Assembly: GCF_029968035.1 (NCBI RefSeq)
Contig: NZ_JASCIQ010000010.1
Location: forward strand, 62,001-126,000
DNA length: 64,000 nt
Source: Streptomyces cavernicola
GTDB lineage: Bacteria; Actinomycetota; Actinomycetes; Streptomycetales; Streptomycetaceae
Direction: 5' to 3'
The notes below the pieces were generated by a model, which saw only the letters and a program-made list of their open reading frames with translations, did no database searches and was not told the origin of the DNA. Shown in pieces: positions 8,578-16,452 of the stretch (within the stretch, counting starts at the first letter, position 1; the number at the start of each line of letters is the position of its first letter). Both the position numbers and the translations under genes were made by a program.

Positions 8578-8759
8578 GGCCTGTCGTTTGGATCTTGCCG
8601 GAGTCGCGGGCCCTGGCACGCACATCTGCGGCGTTGTCGTCGGTTGCCAACGCTCCGCGTTGACGCCCTCCTCCGCCTTGCAGCTGCACGCACCAGACCC
8701 CGCTCAACTCGACCGCCCCGCACCGCCGACCAGATCCGGCCTGATCCAAACGACAGGCC
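8578..8759. mobile_element. 182-bp MITE with perfect 17-bp terminal inverted repeats and CTAG target duplication
   Basis: The left end GGCCTGTCGTTTGGATC (8578-8594) is exactly inverted as GATCCAAACGACAGGCC (8743-8759), and similarity continues inward imperfectly (GCCGGA on both sides). CTAG flanks both ends (8574-8577 and 8760-8763), the target type used by the IS5 group of IS5-family elements. If GGG is counted as the end, the duplication is TA instead. No transposase is encoded, so this is a non-autonomous element. Its right target copy supplies the TAG stop codon of the DUF3817 gene. Confidence 0.82.
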
Positions 8760-9098
8760 CTAGGCCTTGACGGCTCCGGGCGCCGCGTCGGTCACCTTGT
8801 CGGCGAGCTCGGCGGAGATCTTGCGCTCGACGAAGAACGCGGCCGTCGGGATCGTGCCCGCGAGCAGCACCCACAGCTGCTTGCCGACCGGCCACTTCGC
8901 CTTGGAGCCGAGGTCGAAGGCGAAGACCAGGTAGACCACGTACAGCCAGCCGTGCGCGATGCTGACGACCTTCGTGAAGTCCGCGGCGCCGTCCATACTC
9001 AGGGCGTACTTGCCGATCATGCCCAGGCACAGCAGGACCAGGAGGACACCGGTGATGTAGGCCAGGGCGCGGTAGCGGGTCAGCACGGATCGCTTCAT
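8760..9098 (-). CDS. DUF3817 family membrane protein (copy 1)
   Basis: This is a 112-residue integral membrane protein with the DUF3817 pattern: TM1 (AYITGVLLVLLCLGMIGKYA), a central segment with SIAHGWLYVVYLVFAFDL, a WPVGKQLWVLLAGTIPTAAF helix and the FFVERK motif near the end. Its function is unknown; it is a small inner-membrane protein common in actinobacteria. The stop codon falls in the target duplication of the adjacent MITE, so the original C-terminus may have been slightly altered. A second DUF3817 gene lies at 23711-24055. It follows the MarR gene on the same strand after 67 bases. Confidence 0.85.
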   Translation of the reverse strand: MKRSVLTRYRALAYITGVLLVLLCLGMIGKYALSMDGAADFTKVVSIAHGWLYVVYLVFAFDLGSKAKWPVGKQLWVLLAGTIPTAAFFVERKISAELADKVTDAAPGAVKA

Positions 9099-9165
9099 GC
9101 GTACGAGCGTAACCGCCCGTTTTGCGCGATCTTCAGGCGACCCCGCGCATCCGGGACACGGCGGC

Positions 9166-9675
9166 TCAGCTCTCCTCGAAGTCCTGCGCCGCCACCCGCA
9201 GCGGCCGCAGCATCGCGAAGATCTCCGCGCACTCCTCGGCGTCGTACGCGCCCAGGCCGAAGTCCATCGCCATCAGGTCGCGGGTGGCCGCGTCGACCGT
9301 CTCGCGGCCCTTGTCGGTGATGGAGGCGAGGGTGCCGCGGCCGTCGTTGGGGTTGGGCCGCTTGTCGACGAGGCCCGACTTCACCAGGCGGTCCACGGTG
9401 TTGGTGACCGAGGTGGGGTGCACCATCAGGCGCTCCCCGATCTTCGACATCGGCAGCTCGCCGGCCTTGGAGAAGGTGAGGAGCACCAGCGCCTCGTACC
9501 GCGCGAAGGTCAGTCCGTACGGCTTGACCACCGCGTCGACCTCGGCGAGCAGGATCTGGTGGGCGCGCATGATCGAGGTGATCGCGGCCATGGACGGCAC
9601 GGAACCCCAACGCTGCTTCCAGAGTTCATCGGCTCGCGCGATGGGGTCGAACGACAGACTGAGCGGCTTCGGCAC
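9166..9675 (-). CDS. MarR family transcriptional regulator
   Basis: This is a 169-residue winged-helix regulator. Helix 1 (AITSIMRAHQILLAEVDAVV), the recognition region LPMSKIGERLMVHPTSVTNT and the wing KRPNPNDGRGTLASITDKGR are well formed. It begins only 9 bases after the MFS transporter stop codon on the same strand, so it is probably cotranscribed and may control that exporter in response to its substrate. The effector is unknown. Confidence 0.9.
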   Translation of the reverse strand: MPKPLSLSFDPIARADELWKQRWGSVPSMAAITSIMRAHQILLAEVDAVVKPYGLTFARYEALVLLTFSKAGELPMSKIGERLMVHPTSVTNTVDRLVKSGLVDKRPNPNDGRGTLASITDKGRETVDAATRDLMAMDFGLGAYDAEECAEIFAMLRPLRVAAQDFEES

Positions 9676-9684
9676 GCCTGCACC

Positions 9685-10959
9685 TTACCGGGCGGTCACA
9701 TCGTGGTCAGCCCCGTCTCGGAGTACGGTCGACGCCCCGCGCGCCCGGCGCACCTCCACGGCGAGCGCGACCGAGCAGACCGTGCCGAGCACGCCCGCCC
9801 CCGCGACCACATGCGCCACCGGGAAGAACTCGGCGGCGAGCCCGGCGAGCGCCATCCCGACGCCCTGGACGGTCATGAGCCCGGCCGTCATCAGCGTCAT
9901 GGCACTGCCCTTCAGGTCCTCGGGCACGGCCGCGACGAACCACTGGTCGAGCCCGACGACATAGGCGCCCGCCACCCCGGCGAGCAGCAGCAGTACGGCG
10001 CTGGCCGCGATCCCCGGCGTGACCGCGTACCCGAGCAGCGGCAGCAGGCCGAGGGCGCCGAGCGGCAGGACCAGCTTGGAGCGGGCGCTCGCATCGAGGC
10101 GGGCGCCGACGTACAGCTCGGCGGCGATATGGCCGACCGGCATCGCGCACATCAGCAGGCCGAGCGCGGCCGGGCCCGCTCCGATGCGTTCCGCGTACGG
10201 CGCGGCCAGGGCCTCCGGGGCGACGACGAAGCCGGTCGGCACCCAGAAGAGCAGCATCAGGGCGCGCAGGCGACGGTCGCCGAAGACCCGGCGGGCGGCG
10301 GTGAGCGAGTCCTTGAGCAGGGCCCCGCCGCTCGCGGCCCGCGCGGGGCGGGACCTGGTGCCGAAGCGGAGGAGCGCGGCGGAGCAGAGGAACGTGCCGA
10401 GGGTGACGGCGATGGCGCCGCGCGGCGACACCGCGGCGAGCAGCAGTCCGCCCGCGCCGAACCCGGCGAGCACGGCGCTCTGCGAGACGATCCGCAGCAG
10501 CGAGCGGCCGAGCACGAACAGCTCGCCGTCGCCGAGGATGTCGGTGAGCGCGGCCATCCGCGTCCCGGTGAAGACCGGCGCGATCGCGGCGACGGCGCAG
10601 CGCAGCGCGAGCAGCCCGCCGACGGGCGTGCCGGGAAGCAGCATCACGGCGACGCAGCCGGCGCAGAGCAGATCGCAGACGACGAGCACGCGCCGCGCGG
10701 GGTGCCGGTCGGCGACGGAGGCGAAGAGCGTGCCGCCGAGCAGGTACGGCAGGAAGCCGAGCGCGAAGGTGAGGGCGCTGAGCAGCGGGGACCGGGTCAG
10801 GTCGTAGACGAGCACGGTCAGCGCGAGCTCGCTGACGACGACGCCGAGCAGCGAGAGCAGATGCGCCGCGAACACCGCCCGGAACTCGGTCACGGCGAAC
10901 AGGGCGGCATAGCGCGTACGGCCGGGGCTGCCGGGCCCGGCGACGGGTGAGGTGGACAT
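9685..10959 (-). CDS. MFS transporter (12-TM exporter type)
   Basis: This is a 424-residue major facilitator with about 12 membrane helices. The helix 2-3 loop holds a degenerate motif A (GTLFASVADRHPARRVLVVC), and the N-terminal half resembles MFS_3/enterobactin-exporter-like proteins. ATG 10959 is favoured because the hydrophobic core starts soon after it; longer in-frame versions run into non-membrane sequence. It is divergent from an ArsR-like regulator and cotranscribed with the downstream MarR gene, suggesting regulated drug or metabolite efflux. The substrate is unknown. Confidence 0.87.
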   Translation of the reverse strand: MSTSPVAGPGSPGRTRYAALFAVTEFRAVFAAHLLSLLGVVVSELALTVLVYDLTRSPLLSALTFALGFLPYLLGGTLFASVADRHPARRVLVVCDLLCAGCVAVMLLPGTPVGGLLALRCAVAAIAPVFTGTRMAALTDILGDGELFVLGRSLLRIVSQSAVLAGFGAGGLLLAAVSPRGAIAVTLGTFLCSAALLRFGTRSRPARAASGGALLKDSLTAARRVFGDRRLRALMLLFWVPTGFVVAPEALAAPYAERIGAGPAALGLLMCAMPVGHIAAELYVGARLDASARSKLVLPLGALGLLPLLGYAVTPGIAASAVLLLLAGVAGAYVVGLDQWFVAAVPEDLKGSAMTLMTAGLMTVQGVGMALAGLAAEFFPVAHVVAGAGVLGTVCSVALAVEVRRARGASTVLRDGADHDVTAR

Positions 10960-10998
10960 GCGAAGCAGCCTGCCGCCGCCCCGACCCCGCCTCCAGAT

Positions 10999-11016
10999 AT
11001 TCGCCCCGTACCGAAT
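10999..11016. promoter_or_regulatory. Inverted repeat ATTCG-N8-CGAAT between divergent MFS and ArsR-like genes
   Basis: A short perfect 5-base inverted repeat lies in the least GC-rich part of the 142-bp divergent gap. It is a possible operator for the ArsR-like regulator; the arms are too short to be sure. Confidence 0.28.
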
Positions 11017-11101
11017 CCGGGCGCATTCCCGGCCCCGGTTCCGGGCAACATGTCCTGGAGACAAGGGAGTTGTGTGCGTACCGGGAAAGGGGCGAGGGGC
11101 G

Positions 11102-12097
11102 ATGGCGTTACGCCTTGTACTCGGGGAGAGCGATCTGTTGCGCTGCCGCTTCGCGCTGTCCCCGCTGTGGGAGACGCAGCAGGCGGTGCGCACCCTCGCC
11201 CGCCCCGAGCACCACGGCTACCACCTGCCCTGGATACGCCGCACGCGCGCGGCCGCGGCCGGCCTCGACCTGGCCCCGCTGTGGCTGCTCATGCCGCAGC
11301 GCGGGCACGGCGCCGACCTGCTCTCGCCGCCGCCGCTCGGCCCCACGGCCTCGTTCGCGGAGGAGATCGCGCGGGTGCGGGCCACCGACCCGGAGACCGC
11401 CCGGGTCGACATCGCCAAGTCGCTCGCCGACCAGCCCGGCGGCCTCACCTCCGCGCGCGGCCGGGCGATGCTGGCGGACCCGGAGCGGGCCGTGCGGGAC
11501 CTGGCCGACCTCCTCGAATGGGCCTGGGAGGCGCTGATCGAGCCGGACTGGCCGCGGTTCCGGGCGCTTCTGGAGGCGGACGTGGCGTACCACTCGCGTC
11601 GGCTCGCGGAGGTCGGATTCGGGTGCCTCCTCGGCGAGTTGAGCCCGCGGCTGCAGTGGGCGGACTCCACGCTGACGATCACGCAGACGAAGGGCGAGCA
11701 CTCCCGCGTCCTGGATGGCAGCGGTCTGGTCCTGATGCCGTCGGTCTTCACCTGGCCGGAGACGGTGGGCGGCATCGACGAGCCCTGGCCGGCCGCGGTG
11801 ATCTACCCGGTGCGCGGCATCGGCGGCCTCTGGACGGAGCCCTCGGCCCGTACGCCGAAGGCGCTCGCCCGGCTGCTCGGGCGGGGGCGGGCGGACATCC
11901 TGTGCGCCCTCACCGAACCCGCCGCGACGACGACGCTGGCGGAGCGGCTCGCGCTGGCCCCGTCCTCGGTCTCGGCACACCTCTCGGCGCTGCGCGGAGC
12001 GGGCCTGCTGACCTCCCGCCGCCAGGGCCGGCAGGTGCTTTACGAGCGCACGCCGCTGGGGATCGCGCTGGCGGGTTCGGAGGGGCCGCGCCCCTGA
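11102..12097 (+). CDS. ArsR-like transcriptional regulator with DUF5937-type N-terminal domain
   Basis: This is a 331-residue protein with a long N-terminal domain (about residues 1-240, starting MALRLVLGESDLLRCRFALS) of the type seen in Streptomyces DUF5937/ArsR regulators. A C-terminal winged helix follows (ILCALTEPAATTTLAERLAL, then SSVSAHLSALRGAGLL and a wing with RRQGRQVLYE). The classical ArsR metal-binding ELCVCDL motif is absent, so metal sensing is not implied. ATG 11102 follows a GAGGGG purine run. It is divergent from the MFS gene, its likely target. Confidence 0.85.
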   Translation: MALRLVLGESDLLRCRFALSPLWETQQAVRTLARPEHHGYHLPWIRRTRAAAAGLDLAPLWLLMPQRGHGADLLSPPPLGPTASFAEEIARVRATDPETARVDIAKSLADQPGGLTSARGRAMLADPERAVRDLADLLEWAWEALIEPDWPRFRALLEADVAYHSRRLAEVGFGCLLGELSPRLQWADSTLTITQTKGEHSRVLDGSGLVLMPSVFTWPETVGGIDEPWPAAVIYPVRGIGGLWTEPSARTPKALARLLGRGRADILCALTEPAATTTLAERLALAPSSVSAHLSALRGAGLLTSRRQGRQVLYERTPLGIALAGSEGPRP

Positions 12098-12250
12098 CCC
12101 GTACGGCCGACCGGCGAGCCGCCTCCTGGTCCACCGTCAGCCACCGTCACCCCACTGACCTGGTCCGACACGGTGTCACACCGCGATGACGGCGCGCCCG
12201 TTATGCCACGATTGCCCGGTCCTTTCGTGCGCCGTAGCCAAGGGGGCAGG

Positions 12251-13321
12251 ATGCCCGCCCACACCCGCACCGACCACCACCGCAGCCGCCTCGGCCGCCG
12301 CGTGCGCCTTGTGCGCCGTCGCCGGCTCGCGCGCGGCGGGGCCGCGCTCGCCGCGCTCGGGCTCGTCCTCGGCTGCAGCCCCGAGTCGGACGACCCGCAG
12401 ACCAAGGACGCGGCGCTCGTACGCGGGCCGTCCAAGCCGTCGGGCTCGCAGTCCGAGTTCTGGGTGGACCCGAACAGCCCGGCCGCCCGGCAGGTCGCGC
12501 AGTGGCGGGCGAAGGGCCGTGACTCCGACGCCGACATGATCCGCCGCATCGCCGACCAGCCGATGGCCGTATGGCCCGCGGGCGACGACCCGGGTCCGAC
12601 GATCAAGGCGGCCACGCGCGGCGCCGAGAAGGCGAACCGGACCGCGGTCCTCGTCGCGTACAACATCCCGCACCGCGACTGCGGGCAGCACTCGCGGGGC
12701 GGCGCGGCGAGCGCGGACGCCTACCGGCAGTGGATCGGCGCGTTCGCCGACAACATCGAGGACAGCAAGGCCCTGGTGATCCTGGAGCCGGACGCCATCC
12801 CGCACCTCGTGGACGGCTGCACCCCGGCCGAGTACCAGGAGGAGCGCTACCAGCTGATGTCCGAGGCGATCGACCGCCTCAAGAAGCAGCCCAACGTCAA
12901 GGTGTACGTCGACGCCGGCCACTCCGCCTGGATCCAGGACCGCGGCCGGCTCACCCAGGCACTGTGGAAGGCGGGCATCGACCGCGCCGACGGCTTCGCC
13001 CTGAACGTCTCCAACTTCCAGACGGACGCGGCGACCAAGACGTACGGCAAGGACCTCTCGAAGCTCCTGAACGGCAAGCACTTCGTGATGGACACCGGCC
13101 GCAACGGCAAGGGGCCGTTGCCCGGCGGCGACGAGGCCTGGTGCAACCCGCCGGGCCGGGCGCTCGGCAACCGCCCCAGCACGAAGACCGGCGACCCGGT
13201 CGTGGACGCGTTCCTGTGGATCAAGCGCCCCGGTGAGTCGGACGGCGAGTGCAGGGGTGGCCCCCCGGCGGGCAAATGGTGGCCGGAATACGCCCTGAAC
13301 CTCTCCCGCAACTCGGGCTAG
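12251..13321 (+). CDS. Glycoside hydrolase family 6 (endoglucanase-like) lipoprotein
   Basis: This is a 356-residue exported protein. A basic N-terminus and hydrophobic stretch end in a lipobox-like LVLGC (Cys about residue 40), suggesting membrane anchoring. The GH6 catalytic domain has ILEPDAIPHL carrying the acid Asp, VYVDAGHSAW, FALNVSNFQ, DTGRNG, WCNPPGRALG and FLWIKRPGESDG, in the canonical order. It has no cellulose-binding module. It probably hydrolyses beta-1,4-glucan at the cell surface. ATG 12251 follows AAGGGGG; an upstream in-frame ATG lacks a site. It is convergent with a GT2 synthase across repeat block 2, suggesting paired glucan synthesis and trimming. Confidence 0.9.
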   Translation: MPAHTRTDHHRSRLGRRVRLVRRRRLARGGAALAALGLVLGCSPESDDPQTKDAALVRGPSKPSGSQSEFWVDPNSPAARQVAQWRAKGRDSDADMIRRIADQPMAVWPAGDDPGPTIKAATRGAEKANRTAVLVAYNIPHRDCGQHSRGGAASADAYRQWIGAFADNIEDSKALVILEPDAIPHLVDGCTPAEYQEERYQLMSEAIDRLKKQPNVKVYVDAGHSAWIQDRGRLTQALWKAGIDRADGFALNVSNFQTDAATKTYGKDLSKLLNGKHFVMDTGRNGKGPLPGGDEAWCNPPGRALGNRPSTKTGDPVVDAFLWIKRPGESDGECRGGPPAGKWWPEYALNLSRNSG

Positions 13322-14235
13322 CCCTCTCTTCCTTCTCCCCACCCCGCCCCTTCCCGAAAGTCCTCAGCAGACAGCTCCGGGGGCTCCGCCCCCGACCCCC
13401 GCACCCCGGGGCTGCCGCCCCTGACCCCTGCTTCGGGGCTGCCGCCCCGAACCCCCACCACGGGGCTCCGCCCCGGACCCCATCCCGGGGGCCAGCCCAC
13501 GGCCCCCTCCCCCAAGCTCTCGGCTTCGCTCGAGCAGGGGGACCCCCATCTCAAACACCGGAGGGGCTGGATTTTTCCCCCCGAGGCCGTGAGCTGAATG
13601 CCCCCGGCTCCCTTCAGATGCGGGGGGGGCGAATTACCCCGCCCCTCAGATGCGGGGGCTGGAGATTCTCGCAAGCTGAGGGCAGGGCTGAACTTTCCGA
13701 TCTGGGGCTGCGACGGCGCCCCGACAGGGGCGCGGGGAACTGCGCGACCAGCCACGACGAACCGGCAGCCAAACAACAGCCGGAGTCCGGGGCGCAGCCC
13801 CGACACCGGGCCCCAAGGTCAGCAGCGCCTAACAGGGGCCGGGGGCTGCGCCACCGAAAGCGGGGTCCAAGGTCAGCAGCCCCAGGCAGGACCGCGGCCG
13901 CGACAGGGCCCCGACAGGGGCGCGGGGAACTGCGCGACCAGCCACGACGAACCGGCAGCCAAACAACAGCCGGGGACCGGGGCGCAGGGGCGACAGCCCC
14001 GGGCAGAGGGGCGGGGGGCGGCAGCCGCCCGAGGCGGATCCGGGGCGCAGCCCCGACACCGGGATCCAGGGGCGGCAGCCCCGGGGAGAGGGACCGGGAT
14101 GCCAGCCCCGGACCGAGACGCGGGGCGGGGGCGGCAGCCCCGGACCGAGAGGCGGGGGCGGCAGCCCCGGCAGGGGGCGGGGGCTGCAGCCGCCGAAGGG
14201 GTTCGGGGGGGGCAACCCCCGGGTTCGGAAAGGGC
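13322..14235. repeat. Mosaic GC-rich repeat block 2 (convergent intergenic, 0.9 kb)
   Basis: This is the largest block of the family. It begins with CCCCGCCCCTTCCCGAAAGT about 25 bases after the GH6 stop. It then has many GGGGCTSCGCCCC-type hairpins, a GAGCAGGGGGACCCCCA element related to the scy leader, CAAACACCGGAGGGGCTG, and two near-identical units about 62 bases long (13722-13783 and 13912-13973). The units contain the core GGGGCGCGGGGAACTGCGCG and are spaced 190 bases apart. The long open frames through it are GC-driven and not genes. Confidence 0.85.
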
Positions 14236-16062
14236 TCAGCTGCCCCCGCTGGGCGTACTGGACACCCGAGTAGTAGCCGTAGGCGCCGCACTGGGCGCCG
14301 CCTGAGTGGTCGGGGTCGTGGTCGACGGCGCCTGCACCGGCGTCGTCGGGAGCAGGACCGGTTCGAGCTCGGCCGCCCCACGCCGCGAACGGAACTCGCC
14401 GAAGGCCCAGATCGTCGCGGGCGCGAGCGAGATCACCAGGCCCAGGACCGCCCAGGTCCACATCGCCGCATGATGGTGCCCGAGCACGAACGACGCGGCG
14501 AGCGACACCGCCAGCAGCGCCGCCCACGACAGGTGGACGCGGAACGTCAGCAGCCGGTCGGGGCTGGCGTCGTCCCCCTTGGGCGTGACCACGAACCGGC
14601 AGGGCCGCCGCAGCACCGCCGCCCCCAGCGACTTGGCGTAGATCGGCGCGGAGAGCGCGGACATCGCCATCCCGGCGAGCCCCCCGGAGCCTTCCGGTTC
14701 GTGCGGGGAGACGTTGTGCCGCCGGTTCCACAGGTAGAGCCCCACCTGCAGGGCCGCGGCGTCGCTGTAGAGCATCAGCCAGATCGACGCGGCGACCTGC
14801 GTCCCGGACGCCCCGAACCACAGGAACAGGAAGCAACTGAGGATGCCGAGCGTCCAGTTGACCGCGGTCATGGGGTAGTAGACCAGCATCAGCGAGTAGT
14901 TGAAGAACCGTCCGGGCGGCATCCGGAAGGGCGCCCGCCAGTACTGCTTGATGACCGTCTCGTACGTGCCGCGGGACCAGCGGAGCTGCTGCGTGAAGAA
15001 GTCGGTCCAGGAGGCCGGGCCCTCGCCGACGGCCAGGACGTCCGGGGTGTAGACGGAGCGCCAGTGCCGGCCGGTGCGCGGGTTCTTGCGGCGGTGCAGC
15101 TCGAAGCCGGTGGCCATGTCCTCGGTGATCGAGTCGTAGAGGCCGCCGACCTGCTTGACGGCGGATATCCGTACGGCGTTGTTGGTGCCGACGAACATGG
15201 GGGCGCGGTAGGCGTTGCCGGCGCGCTGGATGAGCGCGTGGAAGAGGAACTGCTGGGACTCGGCGGCCTTGGTGACGGGGGCGTCGTAGTTCCCGTACAC
15301 CTGGGGTCCGACGACGAAGGCGACGTCCTGGTCGCGGAAGTAACCCATCATCCGCTCAAGGAAGTTGGGGAGCGGGACGTGGTCGGTGTCGACCGAGGCG
15401 AAGAACTCGTACTTGTCGCCGTGCATCGCGAGCCAGGCGTTGTAGTTGCCGTGTTTCGTCTTCGCCTTGTGGACCCCGCTGGGCCGGTTCCACTCGGGGA
15501 CGCCCTTGCGGGAGAAGTGGCGTACGCCGAGTTCGGCGCAGAGCTCCTTGGCCTCCTGGTCGTCGCCCTCGTCCAGGAGCCAGACGTCGACGACGCCGTC
15601 GTGGCGTATCTCGGTCGCGCCTTCGAGGGTGGCGCGGACCATGGATATGGGTTCCTTGCCGGGCACGTACGTGGTGATGAAGGCGACGCGGGTGCCGGGT
15701 TCGGGGCGTACGGGCACGGGGTCGCGGGCGACGAACGTGGCGTGCGCGATGGATATGACGTTGATCAGCATGAACAGCTCGATGCAGCCGATCGCGACGA
15801 GCATCGTGACGTCCAGCCAGACCAGCCAGCGGTCCCCGCCCTCGCGCTGCGTCCAGTGGGTCGGCCAGACGAGGTAGACGAGCAGGAGGCCGGTGAGGAC
15901 GGGGGCGAGCGTCATCAGGAGGACAGCGCGTATTCGGTGCGGCTCGGCGGAGAGGAGCCTGGTGTACTGCACGCGGTAGCCGCCGTGGTCGCCGCCGGCC
16001 GGCTCGGTGAGCGGCCCGGCGAGGGTGCTGTGGGTGTCGTATCGGTAGCACTCCGGCCGCAC
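14236..16062 (-). CDS. Glycosyltransferase family 2, cellulose-synthase-like membrane protein
   Basis: This is a 608-residue processive glycosyltransferase. Two N-terminal TM helices (about 45-65 and 80-105) precede the GT-A domain with VAFITTYVPGKEP, LLDEGDD (first Asp), SVDTDHV (DxD), ITEDMATGFE (TED) and QQLRWSRG (QxxRW). At least four C-terminal TM helices follow, then a Thr/Pro/Ala-rich tail. These are the complete catalytic motifs of BcsA-type synthases, but no PilZ domain is recognised, so cyclic-di-GMP control is not evident. The probable product is a beta-glucan or related polysaccharide extruded through its own channel. The convergent GH6 gene supports a cellulose-like product. It is not the glxA-linked cslA locus. 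Confidence 0.9.
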   Translation of the reverse strand: MRPECYRYDTHSTLAGPLTEPAGGDHGGYRVQYTRLLSAEPHRIRAVLLMTLAPVLTGLLLVYLVWPTHWTQREGGDRWLVWLDVTMLVAIGCIELFMLINVISIAHATFVARDPVPVRPEPGTRVAFITTYVPGKEPISMVRATLEGATEIRHDGVVDVWLLDEGDDQEAKELCAELGVRHFSRKGVPEWNRPSGVHKAKTKHGNYNAWLAMHGDKYEFFASVDTDHVPLPNFLERMMGYFRDQDVAFVVGPQVYGNYDAPVTKAAESQQFLFHALIQRAGNAYRAPMFVGTNNAVRISAVKQVGGLYDSITEDMATGFELHRRKNPRTGRHWRSVYTPDVLAVGEGPASWTDFFTQQLRWSRGTYETVIKQYWRAPFRMPPGRFFNYSLMLVYYPMTAVNWTLGILSCFLFLWFGASGTQVAASIWLMLYSDAAALQVGLYLWNRRHNVSPHEPEGSGGLAGMAMSALSAPIYAKSLGAAVLRRPCRFVVTPKGDDASPDRLLTFRVHLSWAALLAVSLAASFVLGHHHAAMWTWAVLGLVISLAPATIWAFGEFRSRRGAAELEPVLLPTTPVQAPSTTTPTTQAAPSAAPTATTRVSSTPSGGS

Positions 16063-16246
16063 AGCGCCTCCAGGTCTTCGATGATCTGGCGATGGCCGGT
16101 TCGGGAGACGAACAGGCCAATACCCTTACAAAAAGGGAGATTTCTCGGCGTGTCGAACCGGGCGCGTCCGTGTGAGCGGTTTTACGGCGAGCGGTTTCAC
16201 CGGGCTCGCGGAGGGGACGGCCGTCGCCGCGGGGGCGGCCGGGGCG

Positions 16247-16441
16247 TCAGCGGCGCGGGGACGCCGCGCGGGCCCGCCAGGAGTGCGCCGGGAGATGCGG
16301 CGGCTGATGGTCCCAGCCGGCCCGGCGGGAGCGCGGGCGCGGGTCGGGCAGTGTGTGCGACCCGCGCACCAGCGCGATGAAGACCGCGGTGAAGGCAGCG
16401 AGTTCCAGGTGGTTCGGGCTGCCTCGGACGACCTTGATCAT
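16247..16441 (-). CDS. Acyl-CoA carboxylase epsilon subunit-like small protein
   Basis: This 64-residue protein has the signature of actinobacterial acyl-CoA carboxylase epsilon subunits: an N-terminal IKVVRGSPNHLELAAFTAVF (the family pattern is IKVVRGNPTxEELAA), a basic, Pro-rich linker with a central Trp, and a C-terminal HSWRARA matching the terminal Trp-Arg motif. Epsilon subunits bind the carboxyltransferase beta subunit and stimulate malonyl- or methylmalonyl-CoA synthesis. ATG 16441 lies 11 bases after the P450 stop codon on the same strand, so the two are probably translated from one message. No alpha or beta subunit is encoded in the window. The call is inference from motif, with no search run. 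Confidence 0.72.
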   Translation of the reverse strand: MIKVVRGSPNHLELAAFTAVFIALVRGSHTLPDPRPRSRRAGWDHQPPHLPAHSWRARAASPRR

Positions 16442-16452
16442 GTGACGGCGTA

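Noticed and set aside
9097-10950. 617-codon plus-strand frame antisense to the MarR and MFS genes
   Set aside because: Its sequence is low-complexity Arg/Gly/Glu and opposes two well-supported genes.
12171-12183. CGGTGT-C-ACACCG inverted repeat upstream of the GH6 gene as a cellulase operator
   Set aside because: It is short, does not resemble the CebR site (TGGGAGCGCTCCCA), and lies in GC-rich sequence where such arms are frequent by chance.
13249-16380. 1043-codon plus-strand frame through repeat block 2 and antisense to the GT2 gene
   Set aside because: It crosses repeats and opposes a gene with complete catalytic motifs; it has no recognisable domain.
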